Positions 7,543 to 15,675 of a stretch of DNA of 22,146 nt are shown one piece after another. The DNA is from a virus: positions 1-22,146 of IMG/VR virus record IMGVR_UViG_3300010354_013855; one strand, given 5' to 3'. The translations under genes and the position numbers were made by a program. How positions within the stretch are numbered: position 1 is the first letter of the stretch; the number at the start of each line of letters is the position of its first letter. Under the pieces are notes generated by a model, which saw only the letters and a list, made by a program, of their open reading frames with translations, searched no databases and was not told the origin of the DNA.

Positions 7543-8345
7543 ATTGGTTATTCTTGGACAAAAACAACAGCGACCAGTACATACAGATGTTGGCTCGTGG
7601 ATGTGGTGTTGAACCCACCGATATGACTCAGTGGCAATATGAGCAAAACAGTGAACCATTGGTGCTACGTGGAATCATGAAGCACAAGATCATCAAACGA
7701 TGCTGGCAGGATGGTAGATGGTTCTGGTACATGGATTCGGGATATATGGGCAACAGGATCAGCACCAACAATCCAGGAGGCTGGAAACACTGGCATCGTG
7801 TAGTGCCAAACGACCTACAACACGGGACCGTGTTGCCAAGATCCAGTGATAGATTTGAACGATTGCGAATACGCATCCAACCACGACAATATGGTCGCGA
7901 TATTTTATTGGTGGCACCAGATCACAAGCCCTGCGCATTTTATGGTATAGATCGTGACACATGGTTGACTCAAACCCAAGAGCAGATACGCCAACACACT
8001 GATCATCCAGTCATAATAAGAGAGCGCAGCGTGGATAGACGCAGCCGCAAACAAAATGATTTAGCTGCGCCCAAGAATGTGCATGCTGTGGTCACTTTTA
8101 ACAGTGTGGCCGCAACTGAAGCAGTGCTGGCTGGTGTGCCTGCTTTTGTGTTGGCTCCCAGCAATGCTGCTATACCTGTGGCCAACACCGATTTATCACT
8201 GATAGATAAACCTTGGTTCGCGGAACCTGAGCAAGTGCATGCCTGGGCCTGTCATCTAGCTTATGGCCAATTTCACATACATGAATTACAAGATGGCACG
8301 GCAGCACGCATCTTGACACAAACAAAGGAGATGTTGGATGTATGA
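7539..8345 (+). CDS. GT-B-like glycan transferase paralogue 2
   Basis: A 268-residue member of the six-copy family. It shares FWYMDSGYMGN with paralogues 5 and 6, and RDILLVAPDHKPC with other copies. It also has HPVIIRERSVDRRSRK, the loop TFNSVAATEAVLAGVPAFVL, and the C-terminal signature LAYGQFHIHELQDGTAARIL. I chose GTG 7539, which overlaps the previous stop as GTGA and begins like paralogue 5 (NWLFLDKN..., then LARGCGV against FAEGCGA). A TTG 12 bases upstream is the alternative. The family resembles capsule polysaccharide transferases with a GT-B fold. The classical RPHP motif is replaced here by a basic RERSVDRRSRK stretch, so donor binding may differ from paralogues 1 and 4. Confidence 0.7.
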   Translation: MNWLFLDKNNSDQYIQMLARGCGVEPTDMTQWQYEQNSEPLVLRGIMKHKIIKRCWQDGRWFWYMDSGYMGNRISTNNPGGWKHWHRVVPNDLQHGTVLPRSSDRFERLRIRIQPRQYGRDILLVAPDHKPCAFYGIDRDTWLTQTQEQIRQHTDHPVIIRERSVDRRSRKQNDLAAPKNVHAVVTFNSVAATEAVLAGVPAFVLAPSNAAIPVANTDLSLIDKPWFAEPEQVHAWACHLAYGQFHIHELQDGTAARILTQTKEMLDV

Positions 8346-8982
8346 ATATTTAGGTTGGCATTTTCCTGACCAAGAAACTCATTTCCCTCACATGCTACAG
8401 AAAAATGTTGATCGTGGCGGACCTGCTGAATATCAAAGTCCTGTGAGAGAAAGAAGCCTTAGACTTTGCCAAGCACGCGGGTTGGCCTTGGATGTAGGAG
8501 CCAATGTGGGACTATGGAGTCGCGACTTGTGCAAACATTTTGATAGAGTGATTGCTTTTGAACCGGTGGCTTTGTTCAGAGAATGTTTGATCAAAAATGT
8601 TACCGGACAAAATCTACTGGTAAGGCCAGAAGCCTTGGGCAGTGAGAATACTCGTATCAACATGATTATAACACAGCACAATACAGGACATAGTCATGTG
8701 GATCCCACGAGCCTGGGCAATGGCCATATCAATATGATCACTCTAGACAGTCTGGATATAGGCAAAGTGGACTATGTCAAGATTGATTGCGAAGGTTATG
8801 AATACAATATCATACTTGGAGCCCGCAACACCCTGTTGACCAGCAAACCTATCATCGTAGTAGAGGACAAAAGACACAAAGACGTTGGACACGCACATAC
8901 CGAAATTGCCGTAGATACCTTGATAAGTTGGGGAGCTCGAATACTGTCTAGGATCAAAGATGATGTGATTTTGGGATGGTGA
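8338..8982 (+). CDS. FkbM-family methyltransferase
   Basis: This 214-residue protein has the FkbM pattern: LDVGANVGLWS (SAM loop, residues 51-61), FDRVIAFEPV with the acidic ribose contact, and DYVKIDCEGYEYNIILGA, followed by KPIIVVEDK. FkbM-type enzymes are O-methyltransferases, frequent in polysaccharide clusters, where they methylate sugar hydroxyls. The gene overlaps the previous one by 8 bases and is one base away from the next, between two copies of the transferase family. It is therefore probably expressed with them and acts on the same glycan. Confidence 0.88.
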   Translation: MYEYLGWHFPDQETHFPHMLQKNVDRGGPAEYQSPVRERSLRLCQARGLALDVGANVGLWSRDLCKHFDRVIAFEPVALFRECLIKNVTGQNLLVRPEALGSENTRINMIITQHNTGHSHVDPTSLGNGHINMITLDSLDIGKVDYVKIDCEGYEYNIILGARNTLLTSKPIIVVEDKRHKDVGHAHTEIAVDTLISWGARILSRIKDDVILGW

Positions 8983-8983
8983 C

Positions 8984-10060
8984 ATGTATCTAGTATTGAA
9001 TCATGATGAAGTAGTAACTGGGTTAGCTAAAAAAATCATAGCTCGGTCGTTGCGCGGTCGTGAACCGGATTGGTCGACCTCCACTGCGTATCTTCGCAAG
9101 ATGGATAAAAAGTTCTTGAAAACTGGCTTGATAGAAATCAATTTTGCTACCTTGAATGAACTGCTGATGCAAGACACCAAAAGTTACAAGGAAAGTTTGA
9201 CGAAAGAGTACAAGAAAAGATATCGTGGTCTCATCAGCTGGTTAGCTGATAGATATGATCTTCTTGATATACCCAACTCCCAACTAACAAGTCTTTATCT
9301 ACATGACCCCGCAGTTGGCTTTGTCAAAGCCATGAGCCAGCACATGACTCAAGATCCTGTATGGAAAGTGGCAGGCGAAATCATTCCAGATGATCAACCT
9401 GTGCTGATTAGGGGTAACGCACCTGTGCATCATGCTCTACTAAGTCATCGTATTCAAAGTCAATTGCCTTTTTGGTTTGTGGATACTGGGTATACCAATT
9501 TCCTTACAGGCAAAAAAACTTGGCATCGACTTGTGGCCGATCATATACACCATATACCTCCTAACACATATTTCCCACCAGATAGATTGACGACTTTACC
9601 TAGTTTGCCACAACCATGGCGTGATCAAGGCCGCGACATCTTGGTAGTTGAAAACAGTGATAAGCATTATCAAATGTTTGGTACCACTTTGTCTGCCTGG
9701 CGACAAGGTGTCAAGGAAACACTCAGCAAACTCACAGACAAACCTATCAAATTCCGCCCTAAATCAGACGATATCAAAAATCGTGATAGTCTATATGAAC
9801 ATCTGACTCAGTCAGATTATTACTGTGTGATAACAGATGCCAGCGCGGCCGCGATAGAAGCAGTTTGGGCAGGCATACCCATAATCACCTTAAACACACA
9901 CATCAGCCGACCAGTGGCTCGCACCAGTCTAGAGGACATAAATGATCTGTATCGAGGGCCCATAGGTGATTGGCTGTGCGCTCTTTCGTATAGCCAATTT
10001 ACTCAAAGAGAAATGTTTGATGGAACTGCCCTGAGATTGATGGAGCAATATTATGTTTGA
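8984..10060 (+). CDS. GT-B-like glycan transferase paralogue 3 with N-terminal extension
   Basis: At 358 residues this is the longest copy of the six-member family. The first 100 or so residues, rich in Lys/Asp and helical in character (LTKEYKKRYRGLISWLADRY), have no counterpart in the other copies and could be a separate acceptor-binding or interaction domain. The rest follows the family: PFWFVDTGYTNF, GRDILVVENSDKHY, the basic KPIKFRPKSDDIKNR stretch, the ITDASAAAIEAVWAGIPIIT loop, and the tail LSYSQFTQREMFDGTALRLM. The stop overlaps paralogue 4 by 8 bases. Its C-terminal signature is closest to paralogue 6 (12533-11697). I infer a glycosyl or phosphoglycosyl transferase. Confidence 0.68.
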   Translation: MYLVLNHDEVVTGLAKKIIARSLRGREPDWSTSTAYLRKMDKKFLKTGLIEINFATLNELLMQDTKSYKESLTKEYKKRYRGLISWLADRYDLLDIPNSQLTSLYLHDPAVGFVKAMSQHMTQDPVWKVAGEIIPDDQPVLIRGNAPVHHALLSHRIQSQLPFWFVDTGYTNFLTGKKTWHRLVADHIHHIPPNTYFPPDRLTTLPSLPQPWRDQGRDILVVENSDKHYQMFGTTLSAWRQGVKETLSKLTDKPIKFRPKSDDIKNRDSLYEHLTQSDYYCVITDASAAAIEAVWAGIPIITLNTHISRPVARTSLEDINDLYRGPIGDWLCALSYSQFTQREMFDGTALRLMEQYYV

Positions 10061-10991
10061 TGTGGTGGTGTATCTCAGTAGCCTACCGCGTATAGCAGAT
10101 CGCAATCGCAAGGTGGAGGTTCTAGAAGCTTTTGCTGCCGGCGCCAGATCCCAAGGAGCTTCGGTGTTGATACAAACTCAGCATCAAGTAGTAGATTGCA
10201 AGTTGGCGGTGATCCTGGGTTGGGTAGGTACCAAGATACGAGGATCCCATATACAGCTACGGCGAGATGTGATAGATCATCAACGTAAGACCGGCAATCA
10301 CGTGATGCCCATAGACAGCAGTTGTTTCAAATTTGTGGATCAAGACAGCGTTTTCTTGAGGTACAGCCTAGATGGCGTGTTCTATAACAAAGATATCTAT
10401 GCCAACGCTGATAGCGACGATACCAAATGGTGTGAAATACAGCACAAGTTTGGACTTGAATTACAACCTTGGCGTACACATGGAGACCATGTGCTGGTAT
10501 GTTTGCAACGCGATGGAGGTTGGAGCATGAAAGGTACAGACATGTCGGAATGGACCTATCGTACCGTGCATCAACTGAGAGATCTTACCCAAAGACCAAT
10601 TTTGGTTCGCCCACACCCAAAGTATCGCATGGATCTGTCAGGCTTATCTGATATACCCAATGTAAAACAAAGCATGGATGGATCAAAGTTGCAACAGGAT
10701 CTGAGGGGCGCCTGGGCTGCTGTATTTTGTAACAGCAGCAGTAGTGTTGCAGCAGTATTGGCTGGTATACCAGTGTTTGCCGATGATGATGATTGTGTGG
10801 CCTGGGATGTGGCCAATCATGATTTACAACATATCGAAGATCCTGCCATGCCTGATCGGGAGCAATGGTTGAATGATCTATGCGCAGCTCATTGGACTGA
10901 TCATGACAGCATCACAGGAGAGATCTACAAAAAATTTAGACCTTATTTAATAGATCCCATGCCAGACCCGATTTCATCTCAGGCTCTGTAA
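10053..10991 (+). CDS. GT-B-like glycan transferase paralogue 4
   Basis: A 312-residue copy closest to paralogue 1: shared LQPWRTHGDHVLVCLQRDG, RPILVRPHPKYR, FCNSSSSVAAVLAGIPVFAD and MPDREQWLNDL. RPHP plus the Ser-rich loop are typical of capsule/Kdo-type GT-B enzymes. The C-terminus extends about 15 residues beyond the family end (LIDPMPDPISSQAL) and runs 56 bases into the convergent gene on the minus strand. The start ATG at 10053 overlaps the previous stop. The extension may be neutral read-through into the neighbour after a rearrangement that placed the two genes tail to tail. Confidence 0.7.
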   Translation: MFDVVVYLSSLPRIADRNRKVEVLEAFAAGARSQGASVLIQTQHQVVDCKLAVILGWVGTKIRGSHIQLRRDVIDHQRKTGNHVMPIDSSCFKFVDQDSVFLRYSLDGVFYNKDIYANADSDDTKWCEIQHKFGLELQPWRTHGDHVLVCLQRDGGWSMKGTDMSEWTYRTVHQLRDLTQRPILVRPHPKYRMDLSGLSDIPNVKQSMDGSKLQQDLRGAWAAVFCNSSSSVAAVLAGIPVFADDDDCVAWDVANHDLQHIEDPAMPDREQWLNDLCAAHWTDHDSITGEIYKKFRPYLIDPMPDPISSQAL

Positions 10992-11700
10992 ACTGACAAT
11001 AACTCAAATGTTTCATCCAGGATTCTTTACAATCGGGATCTATGTTTGGAAGATCATCAATCAATTCTATACCAGAAGTGCAAACTTGGCAAGCTGCGCT
11101 AGGACCTAGGCTTACTACAGGAATGTCATGTAGTACCGAGTCTACTGCACACGAACTTATGTAAGTGACCACGGCGTTGATATTATTACGCAACATATCT
11201 GTAAAACGATCAGCTTTTGATCTGATTGATCGTGATTTTGGACGTTGACGTATTTCAATGTCTCGATCAGTAAATTGTTTTACAATTCTTTGTGTCTGAT
11301 CTAGCCATAGATCCGGACTGCCTAAACCATAGTGCAGGCATTGTTTGTCGTCGGGAGGAACTATAAGTATTTTTTTCCCGCGATCAATGGTGCTTGTATC
11401 AATTTTTATTTTGTCTAATCTATCTCTTGGACGCATGATGATTGGGCCACAGGCATGAATCTGATTTTTCAAGACTCTGAGATAGTTCTTTTTTTTGTAG
11501 TTGCCAAAATAACCAGTGTCTATATAGTACCAATCTAATCCATATTTTTTTGCCTGCGCTATGCATGCATTGGTAGTGATACCACTAAAAATCATTGGCC
11601 ACTTGGTATTTTGATTGATACCTGCCAGGTCAACCCATGTGGCTCCACACCCTTCTGCAAAGTGTTTTATTTTTTCACGGTTTTGGAAAGCTAGTATCAT
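10936..11700 (-). CDS. GT-B-like glycan transferase paralogue 5
   Basis: The 254-residue protein is a compact family copy: FAEGCGATWVDLAG near the start, DWYYIDTGYFGNYKKKN, KKILIVPPDDKQCLHYG, the basic DIEIRQRPKSRSIRSK stretch, VVTYISSCAVDSVLHDIPVV, and LSYCQFTEPEMKSGLAWDLL. I chose ATG 11700, which forms a 4-base ATGA overlap with the upstream copy; a TTG at 11721 is possible but gives a larger overlap. The gene seems more AT-rich than its neighbours. Its 3' end overlaps the convergent paralogue 4. Four copies (2, 3, 5, 6) share the D-[ST/N]-GY motif absent from copies 1 and 4, so the family has two subgroups. Confidence 0.68.
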   Translation of the reverse strand: MILAFQNREKIKHFAEGCGATWVDLAGINQNTKWPMIFSGITTNACIAQAKKYGLDWYYIDTGYFGNYKKKNYLRVLKNQIHACGPIIMRPRDRLDKIKIDTSTIDRGKKILIVPPDDKQCLHYGLGSPDLWLDQTQRIVKQFTDRDIEIRQRPKSRSIRSKADRFTDMLRNNINAVVTYISSCAVDSVLHDIPVVSLGPSAACQVCTSGIELIDDLPNIDPDCKESWMKHLSYCQFTEPEMKSGLAWDLLNKV

Positions 11701-12533
11701 TGCTCGGTTAGGATGCGCCAAGCAGTGCCATCGGACATCTCGGCGAAAGTGAATTGACTATAACTTAGGTGTCTTAACCAAGCGTTTCTTTCATCTTCTG
11801 ATGGAAAGTAAGGTTTTTCAATATCGCTGATGTTACGAGAGCATATTTCTTGGGCTGCATTGGGTCCCAGAGTGATGGCAGGTTTGCCCAACATCACTGC
11901 CTCAACAGCCGCCACTGAGCTGAAAGTAATCAAACAATGAACATCATTGGCCAAAGTTTGCTGCATGGTGTCCACTTTGCTGCGTTCTTCTCTATTGCGT
12001 TTTAGGCGTACTTCAATTGGACGGTCGGTATATTTTTTGATCTCAGCAATGGTATCTTCAATCCAGCGGGTTTGATTGATATCCCACATGCTGAAACTTT
12101 TTTCGCTAGGCGGTGCCAGCAATATTTTGCGTCCTGGACTGTACGGCTTGAGCATGTACTGTAACTGTTGCAATCTTTTGGGATGACGATTTTGTATAGG
12201 ACGACAATCATGCACATTGTTTTTGATGATACGGAAATGTGTTTTCTTACTGACATTACCAATGTACCCATTGTCTATGTAATAAAAGGTACGTCCGGTG
12301 GCCCAGCAGTATTTGACTGATTTGGTCAATTTCATACCTCTGATACACCAAGGATGGGAAGCTGGTAGATGCCAGGCCTCTTGGCTGCTCATCACTATGC
12401 CATCACAACCCTTGCTGAAACTTTTGGCAAACACACCTTGACGGCGATCTGAGGGATGATAATCTAACTTGCGATCTATACACAACACCTGTGTGGGATA
12501 TGCGGTACGATTCAATATGATTTCAGGTTTCAT
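11697..12533 (-). CDS. GT-B-like glycan transferase paralogue 6
   Basis: A 278-residue family copy with TFYYIDNGYIGNVSKKTHF, GRKILLAPPSEKSFSMW, PIEVRLKRNREERSK, the LITFSSVAAVEAVMLGKPAI loop, and the signature LSYSQFTFAEMSDGTAWRIL. The N-terminal 40 residues are specific to this copy, but GVFAKSFSKGCDG matches the GCG segment of copies 2 and 5. The ATG at 12533 is preceded, after 5 bases, by a perfect TATAAATA on the same strand, with no clear Shine-Dalgarno sequence between them. It is the first gene of a two-gene unit with paralogue 5. The transferred sugar is unknown. Confidence 0.7.
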   Translation of the reverse strand: MKPEIILNRTAYPTQVLCIDRKLDYHPSDRRQGVFAKSFSKGCDGIVMSSQEAWHLPASHPWCIRGMKLTKSVKYCWATGRTFYYIDNGYIGNVSKKTHFRIIKNNVHDCRPIQNRHPKRLQQLQYMLKPYSPGRKILLAPPSEKSFSMWDINQTRWIEDTIAEIKKYTDRPIEVRLKRNREERSKVDTMQQTLANDVHCLITFSSVAAVEAVMLGKPAITLGPNAAQEICSRNISDIEKPYFPSEDERNAWLRHLSYSQFTFAEMSDGTAWRILTEQ

Positions 12534-12538
12534 AATGA

Positions 12539-12546
12539 TATTTATA
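12539..12546 (-). promoter_or_regulatory. T4-type late promoter element (perfect TATAAATA)
   Basis: On the minus strand TATAAATA is followed by TCATT and then the ATG at 12533. This is the exact T4 late consensus, read by RNA polymerase with the phage gp55 sigma factor. T4 late transcripts begin about 6 bases after the element, which here is the A of the start codon. It lies in the 27-base gap between two minus-strand genes. Confidence 0.72.
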
Positions 12547-12560
12547 TGCGTATATTGTGG

Positions 12561-13220
12561 TCAGGCACAGGTGGTACTGGGCATGGATTGCAAGTTGGTA
12601 TAGTAAGGTTTGACTGCGCGTAACCAAGGAAACAGTTGGCGACACATGATTGCATCATTGGGCCACCATCCAATTTTTTGTTGAGCATCCATCAGCTGTT
12701 GTGCTGCCCAGGGCTGTATGACATAGGCACTGTTACCTGGCAAACCCTGAGGAACATTTTGATTAGTTATCCAGGGTATTTCATTCTCTCCATCTACCAA
12801 GGCTTGATCATACAGTAGTGCGCCAAATGTGGCACCTATAGGGCTGTTGATGCTGATAGCACCGCCTTTGAAATTCCATGTGCGGAATTCACGCACAAAC
12901 ACAGCATCATGTTCTAGCACACAGATAGGTTCATTGAGACCCACACACAACTGCCACAGTAACCAATGACTTTGAGCGCAGGCGATGCGACGTCTGACAT
13001 CAAGGTTTTTGTATGCAGTCAGTGTGAGATTGGTTTGATCGCATGTGCGACGTTTTCTATCCGGCCAGCGCCATTCACAGTCAAACATGGTGTCGGGAGT
13101 CACGGCAGGAAATATTTCAGCTGTGAGTTCACTGTTGGTAGTGGTTATGCTGCGTAAACAGGTTTCAGCAGCTGATTCACTGGCTGCATGGCCCATGATA
13201 GTGATCACGAATGCTCGCAC
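12561..13220 (-). CDS. Glycosyltransferase family 25-like protein (first copy)
   Basis: This 219-residue protein shows the GT25/LPS galactosyltransferase pattern. A helix ACAQSHWLLWQLCV (residues 80-93) leads to the metal-site motif PICVLEHDAVFV with EHD at 103-105. A later segment reads NSAYVIQPWAAQQLMDAQ, then WWPNDAIMC. GT25 enzymes add sugars to LPS cores or to hydroxylysine/peptide acceptors. The start is GTG 13220, directly after the TGA of the upstream methyltransferase gene; ATG nine codons in is too late for the first strand (MRAFVITIMGH). It is the last gene of the long minus-strand operon. A second GT25-like gene lies at 16473-17051. Confidence 0.82.
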   Translation of the reverse strand: MRAFVITIMGHAASESAAETCLRSITTTNSELTAEIFPAVTPDTMFDCEWRWPDRKRRTCDQTNLTLTAYKNLDVRRRIACAQSHWLLWQLCVGLNEPICVLEHDAVFVREFRTWNFKGGAISINSPIGATFGALLYDQALVDGENEIPWITNQNVPQGLPGNSAYVIQPWAAQQLMDAQQKIGWWPNDAIMCRQLFPWLRAVKPYYTNLQSMPSTTCA

Positions 13221-13766
13221 TCACTTGCGTCCTACGAAAATGTGATCCTGTATTAGATCGCTGCGGTCATTGTGTGTACGCCGGTCTACCCAATCTGCTA
13301 TCACTTTCAATCCAACTTCTTCTGCTATTGCACGAAATGCATCATCCATGAATCGCCAGCAATCAATCACGTCGTGCCTCTTGCCCATGCTTGGTGCTAT
13401 CAATACCATGATACAACCTGGTTTGAGTATGCGCTTCATCTCGGCCACACTACGGAATGGATTCTTGCAATGTTCCAGCATCTGACCCGATACTACCAGA
13501 TCCACTGAACCGTCTGCGAAAGGCAATGTATAAGGACCTGGCATCACATGTGTGACTCCTGGACCAGCTGTGATATCAGCCACACAATAGTTGGGGTTGA
13601 GGTCTCTAAATATGTCATAGTAGGATCGATCTTGTTGACCCTTCATCCATGATTCACTCATATCTAATCCACGTCCGCCCACATCCACTATGGTCACTCC
13701 TGGGATCAATGTGGTCAGATAGTTGGTCCTCACGGATCGCATATTTTTCAAGCTACTGGGGTGCAT
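13221..13766 (-). CDS. Class I SAM-dependent methyltransferase (family 11-like)
   Basis: The 181-residue protein contains TIVDVGGRGLDMSES (SAM loop), DLNPNYCVADITAG, and LPFADGSVDLVVSGQMLEHC, followed by AEMKRILKPGCIMVLIAPS. This is the typical strand 4/5 arrangement of Methyltransf_11. The substrate is unknown. The gene overlaps the previous methyltransferase by 19 bases and abuts the GT25 gene (TGA then GTG). The PYTLPFADGSVD and LEHC motifs make the family clear, and the setting suggests sugar or peptide methylation. Confidence 0.85.
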   Translation of the reverse strand: MHPSSLKNMRSVRTNYLTTLIPGVTIVDVGGRGLDMSESWMKGQQDRSYYDIFRDLNPNYCVADITAGPGVTHVMPGPYTLPFADGSVDLVVSGQMLEHCKNPFRSVAEMKRILKPGCIMVLIAPSMGKRHDVIDCWRFMDDAFRAIAEEVGLKVIADWVDRRTHNDRSDLIQDHIFVGRK

Positions 13767-14326
13767 ATCTCGTATTGTGTCCCATAAAAATTGTTTAGTC
13801 CAAGTCCAGTTTCGGCCACGAAAGTGTCTACTGCACGCCTCACACCTGGTTTGTTGGTGTAATCATCGCCTAGTATCTGACCTCCAGGTTTGACTATGCG
13901 TAGACAGTTACGTAGATCTGCCAGGCATCCCTGATAGCTGTGATCACCATCCACGTATACCCAATCTACTTTTTGATCAAATGTATCAAAAAATTCAGTG
14001 CTGCTTTTTCGATGTATGGTCACAGGTAGATCATGAAATCTCTTGACCACAGATCGATAAATCTTGTCATAGTATTTTTGGAAATCTGCCGGATCTTCAG
14101 ATCCTACCAGTTGACTATAACGTTTTAGATAATTTTGATAGGTACCATGTTCATCGCTGTGAGTGTAAGGCACCGGACTCCAACTGTCTACCAGATGCAG
14201 ATGACTGGCTCGTGTCAAAAATCTAGCACTGCTGTCTCCTTGCCACACGCCAATCTCTACGCCTACGCTGTGGGGAGGAATGCGATTGAGTGTATGACGA
14301 CTATCTGAATTTTTTCCGTACATCAT
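13748..14326 (-). CDS. Class I SAM-dependent methyltransferase (family 24-like)
   Basis: The 192-residue protein has VEIGVWQGDSSARFL (SAM loop, from residue 23), LHLVDSWSP, and VDWVYVDGDHSYQGCLADLR, then VKPGGQILGDDYTN. This is the Methyltransf_24 pattern also seen in the gene at 5357-5893, though the two are well diverged. Members of this group methylate sugars in glycan and macrolide pathways. There are two adjacent ATG codons; the first, at 14326, forms ATGA with the stop of the heptosyltransferase-like gene. It is one of three methyltransferases in this operon. Confidence 0.83.
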   Translation of the reverse strand: MMYGKNSDSRHTLNRIPPHSVGVEIGVWQGDSSARFLTRASHLHLVDSWSPVPYTHSDEHGTYQNYLKRYSQLVGSEDPADFQKYYDKIYRSVVKRFHDLPVTIHRKSSTEFFDTFDQKVDWVYVDGDHSYQGCLADLRNCLRIVKPGGQILGDDYTNKPGVRRAVDTFVAETGLGLNNFYGTQYEICTPVA

Positions 14327-15102
14327 GATTTAATTTTTCCAAGGCAGTGATTGAGCTGGCAACCATTGCGTATGGCTCTGGCTAGATGATGGCTCCACTT
14401 GTGCTCATTTGTGGCATAGATATGTATATTGGCAGGCTGAAGATATAACTGTGCAAAGTGCATGAATCCGCTGTCAACCCCAATATGTATGCCGGCTTGA
14501 CTCATGGCATAACCTATGTGAGGCAATGATCTACGCAACAATGGTTCAGTTGCTTCGCCTCCAACTGGCACTATTTGATAGCCCTGAGACCGATAGTGAT
14601 CTTGTATACGAATCACCTGTTGGCTGTCCATGCGCCGTTTCTTGGCAGTGCTGTCCCATTGGCTAGTCACAAACTTGTCAGGCAGGCAAAGGTCAGCGCC
14701 CACGGGTGGTGGTTTTAATGCAGGATATGTGGCAAAATATGGAGCTATGTCTATGCGCTCTTGGGTATCGTATCTGTGTCTTATATCCATGTAACAATAG
14801 GCTTCTGCATCATAACCTTGATCACGCAAATATTGCATCCATTGCGGTTCAGATAAGCCACTGACAGCATGCGCTTTGATAGTGACCGATCCTGCGGGCA
14901 GCAAACTGATCAGGCTTTGATACGTTTCGGGCTTGTCTCGATTGTATTTGTCTTGAGTTAGATGCAAGGTCACTGGCGTTTGATTATGCAGACCATATAG
15001 ATAACCTATCAGTACTGTGTGTGTCATATCGCCAAGACCGGGAGTGGTGTAGGGCATGCCCTCTTTGCGAATGCTTAGGCTACGTATGGCCAAGTGTTTC
15101 AT
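14323..15102 (-). CDS. GT9/heptosyltransferase-like glycosyltransferase
   Basis: The 259-residue protein starts with a GLGD segment (residues 22-25) of the kind found at the donor end of GT9 heptosyltransferases. It ends with a typical GT-B donor loop, AGIHIGVDSGFMHFAQL, where D-S-G-x-x-H corresponds to the family DSGpmH motif. The central VGGEATEPLLRRSLP segment fits the strand after the domain linker. It is shorter than cellular GT9 enzymes (about 330-350 residues). Coupled by 4-base overlaps to methyltransferase genes on both sides. Sequence is divergent elsewhere, so a different GT-B family is possible. Confidence 0.65.
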   Translation of the reverse strand: MKHLAIRSLSIRKEGMPYTTPGLGDMTHTVLIGYLYGLHNQTPVTLHLTQDKYNRDKPETYQSLISLLPAGSVTIKAHAVSGLSEPQWMQYLRDQGYDAEAYCYMDIRHRYDTQERIDIAPYFATYPALKPPPVGADLCLPDKFVTSQWDSTAKKRRMDSQQVIRIQDHYRSQGYQIVPVGGEATEPLLRRSLPHIGYAMSQAGIHIGVDSGFMHFAQLYLQPANIHIYATNEHKWSHHLARAIRNGCQLNHCLGKIKS

Positions 15103-15665
15103 TTGACCGCCAGTTGATAAAGATGAGATCGCAGTCCAGTTTTGGAGTTAGTGGGCATTTGTTCCCGTATCGTGAGTCCCACTTGTGCAAACAACTGTTC
15201 TAATTCATCACTTTGGATTTCCAACGGATCCCATGCTCTTGAGCGCACATGGAAACTGTGCTCCAGGTATATTCGGCCTTGATGGTTGAGTTGATGTCGC
15301 CATGTGATCAAGGCCTTTTTGGGATCTATGCTGTGATCAAAACTGTTGGTATAAACTATATCAAATCTACCGATCCAATCTTCACGCTGTTCATGGAAAT
15401 CCCACTGCACAGTCATGTCAAACTGCGTGGCAGTATGACTGATTTCTGTGCCCATAATATCAGCCGATGGATAATACTTCAGGAACAATTTTTGTTCAGC
15501 ACCATTCCTGGTTCCATGACACATGATATGATCGGCTGAACCGTGGTACTGAGCCACATGCCGGATGGTGTAATCCGTGACATGTACCAAATTGATTTTT
15601 TCCACGTTGGCCTGTGTTTGAGCTTGCACATACTCCGCATAGTCTTGGTATTGGTATATTTTCAT
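15099..15665 (-). CDS. Methyltransferase-like protein
   Basis: The 188-residue protein resembles a class I methyltransferase. HIMCHGTRNGAEQKLF (residues 46-61) occupies the SAM-loop position, IMGTEIS carries the acidic ribose contact, and FDIVYTNSFDHSIDPKKAL followed by HQGRIYLEH occupies strands 4 and 5. The SAM loop is CHGTRNG rather than the usual GxGxG, which I have seen in phage and marine proteins of unassigned specificity. It overlaps the GT9-like gene by 4 bases. A TAAATA core lies upstream of the ATG, but it also forms the stop codon of the preceding gene. Function beyond the fold is unknown. Confidence 0.68.
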   Translation of the reverse strand: MKIYQYQDYAEYVQAQTQANVEKINLVHVTDYTIRHVAQYHGSADHIMCHGTRNGAEQKLFLKYYPSADIMGTEISHTATQFDMTVQWDFHEQREDWIGRFDIVYTNSFDHSIDPKKALITWRHQLNHQGRIYLEHSFHVRSRAWDPLEIQSDELEQLFAQVGLTIREQMPTNSKTGLRSHLYQLAVK

Positions 15666-15675
15666 GACTGGGTAT

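Noticed and set aside
14326-14345. T-rich stretch as a transcription terminator
   Set aside because: It lies at the overlap of two co-directional genes and no stable hairpin precedes it.
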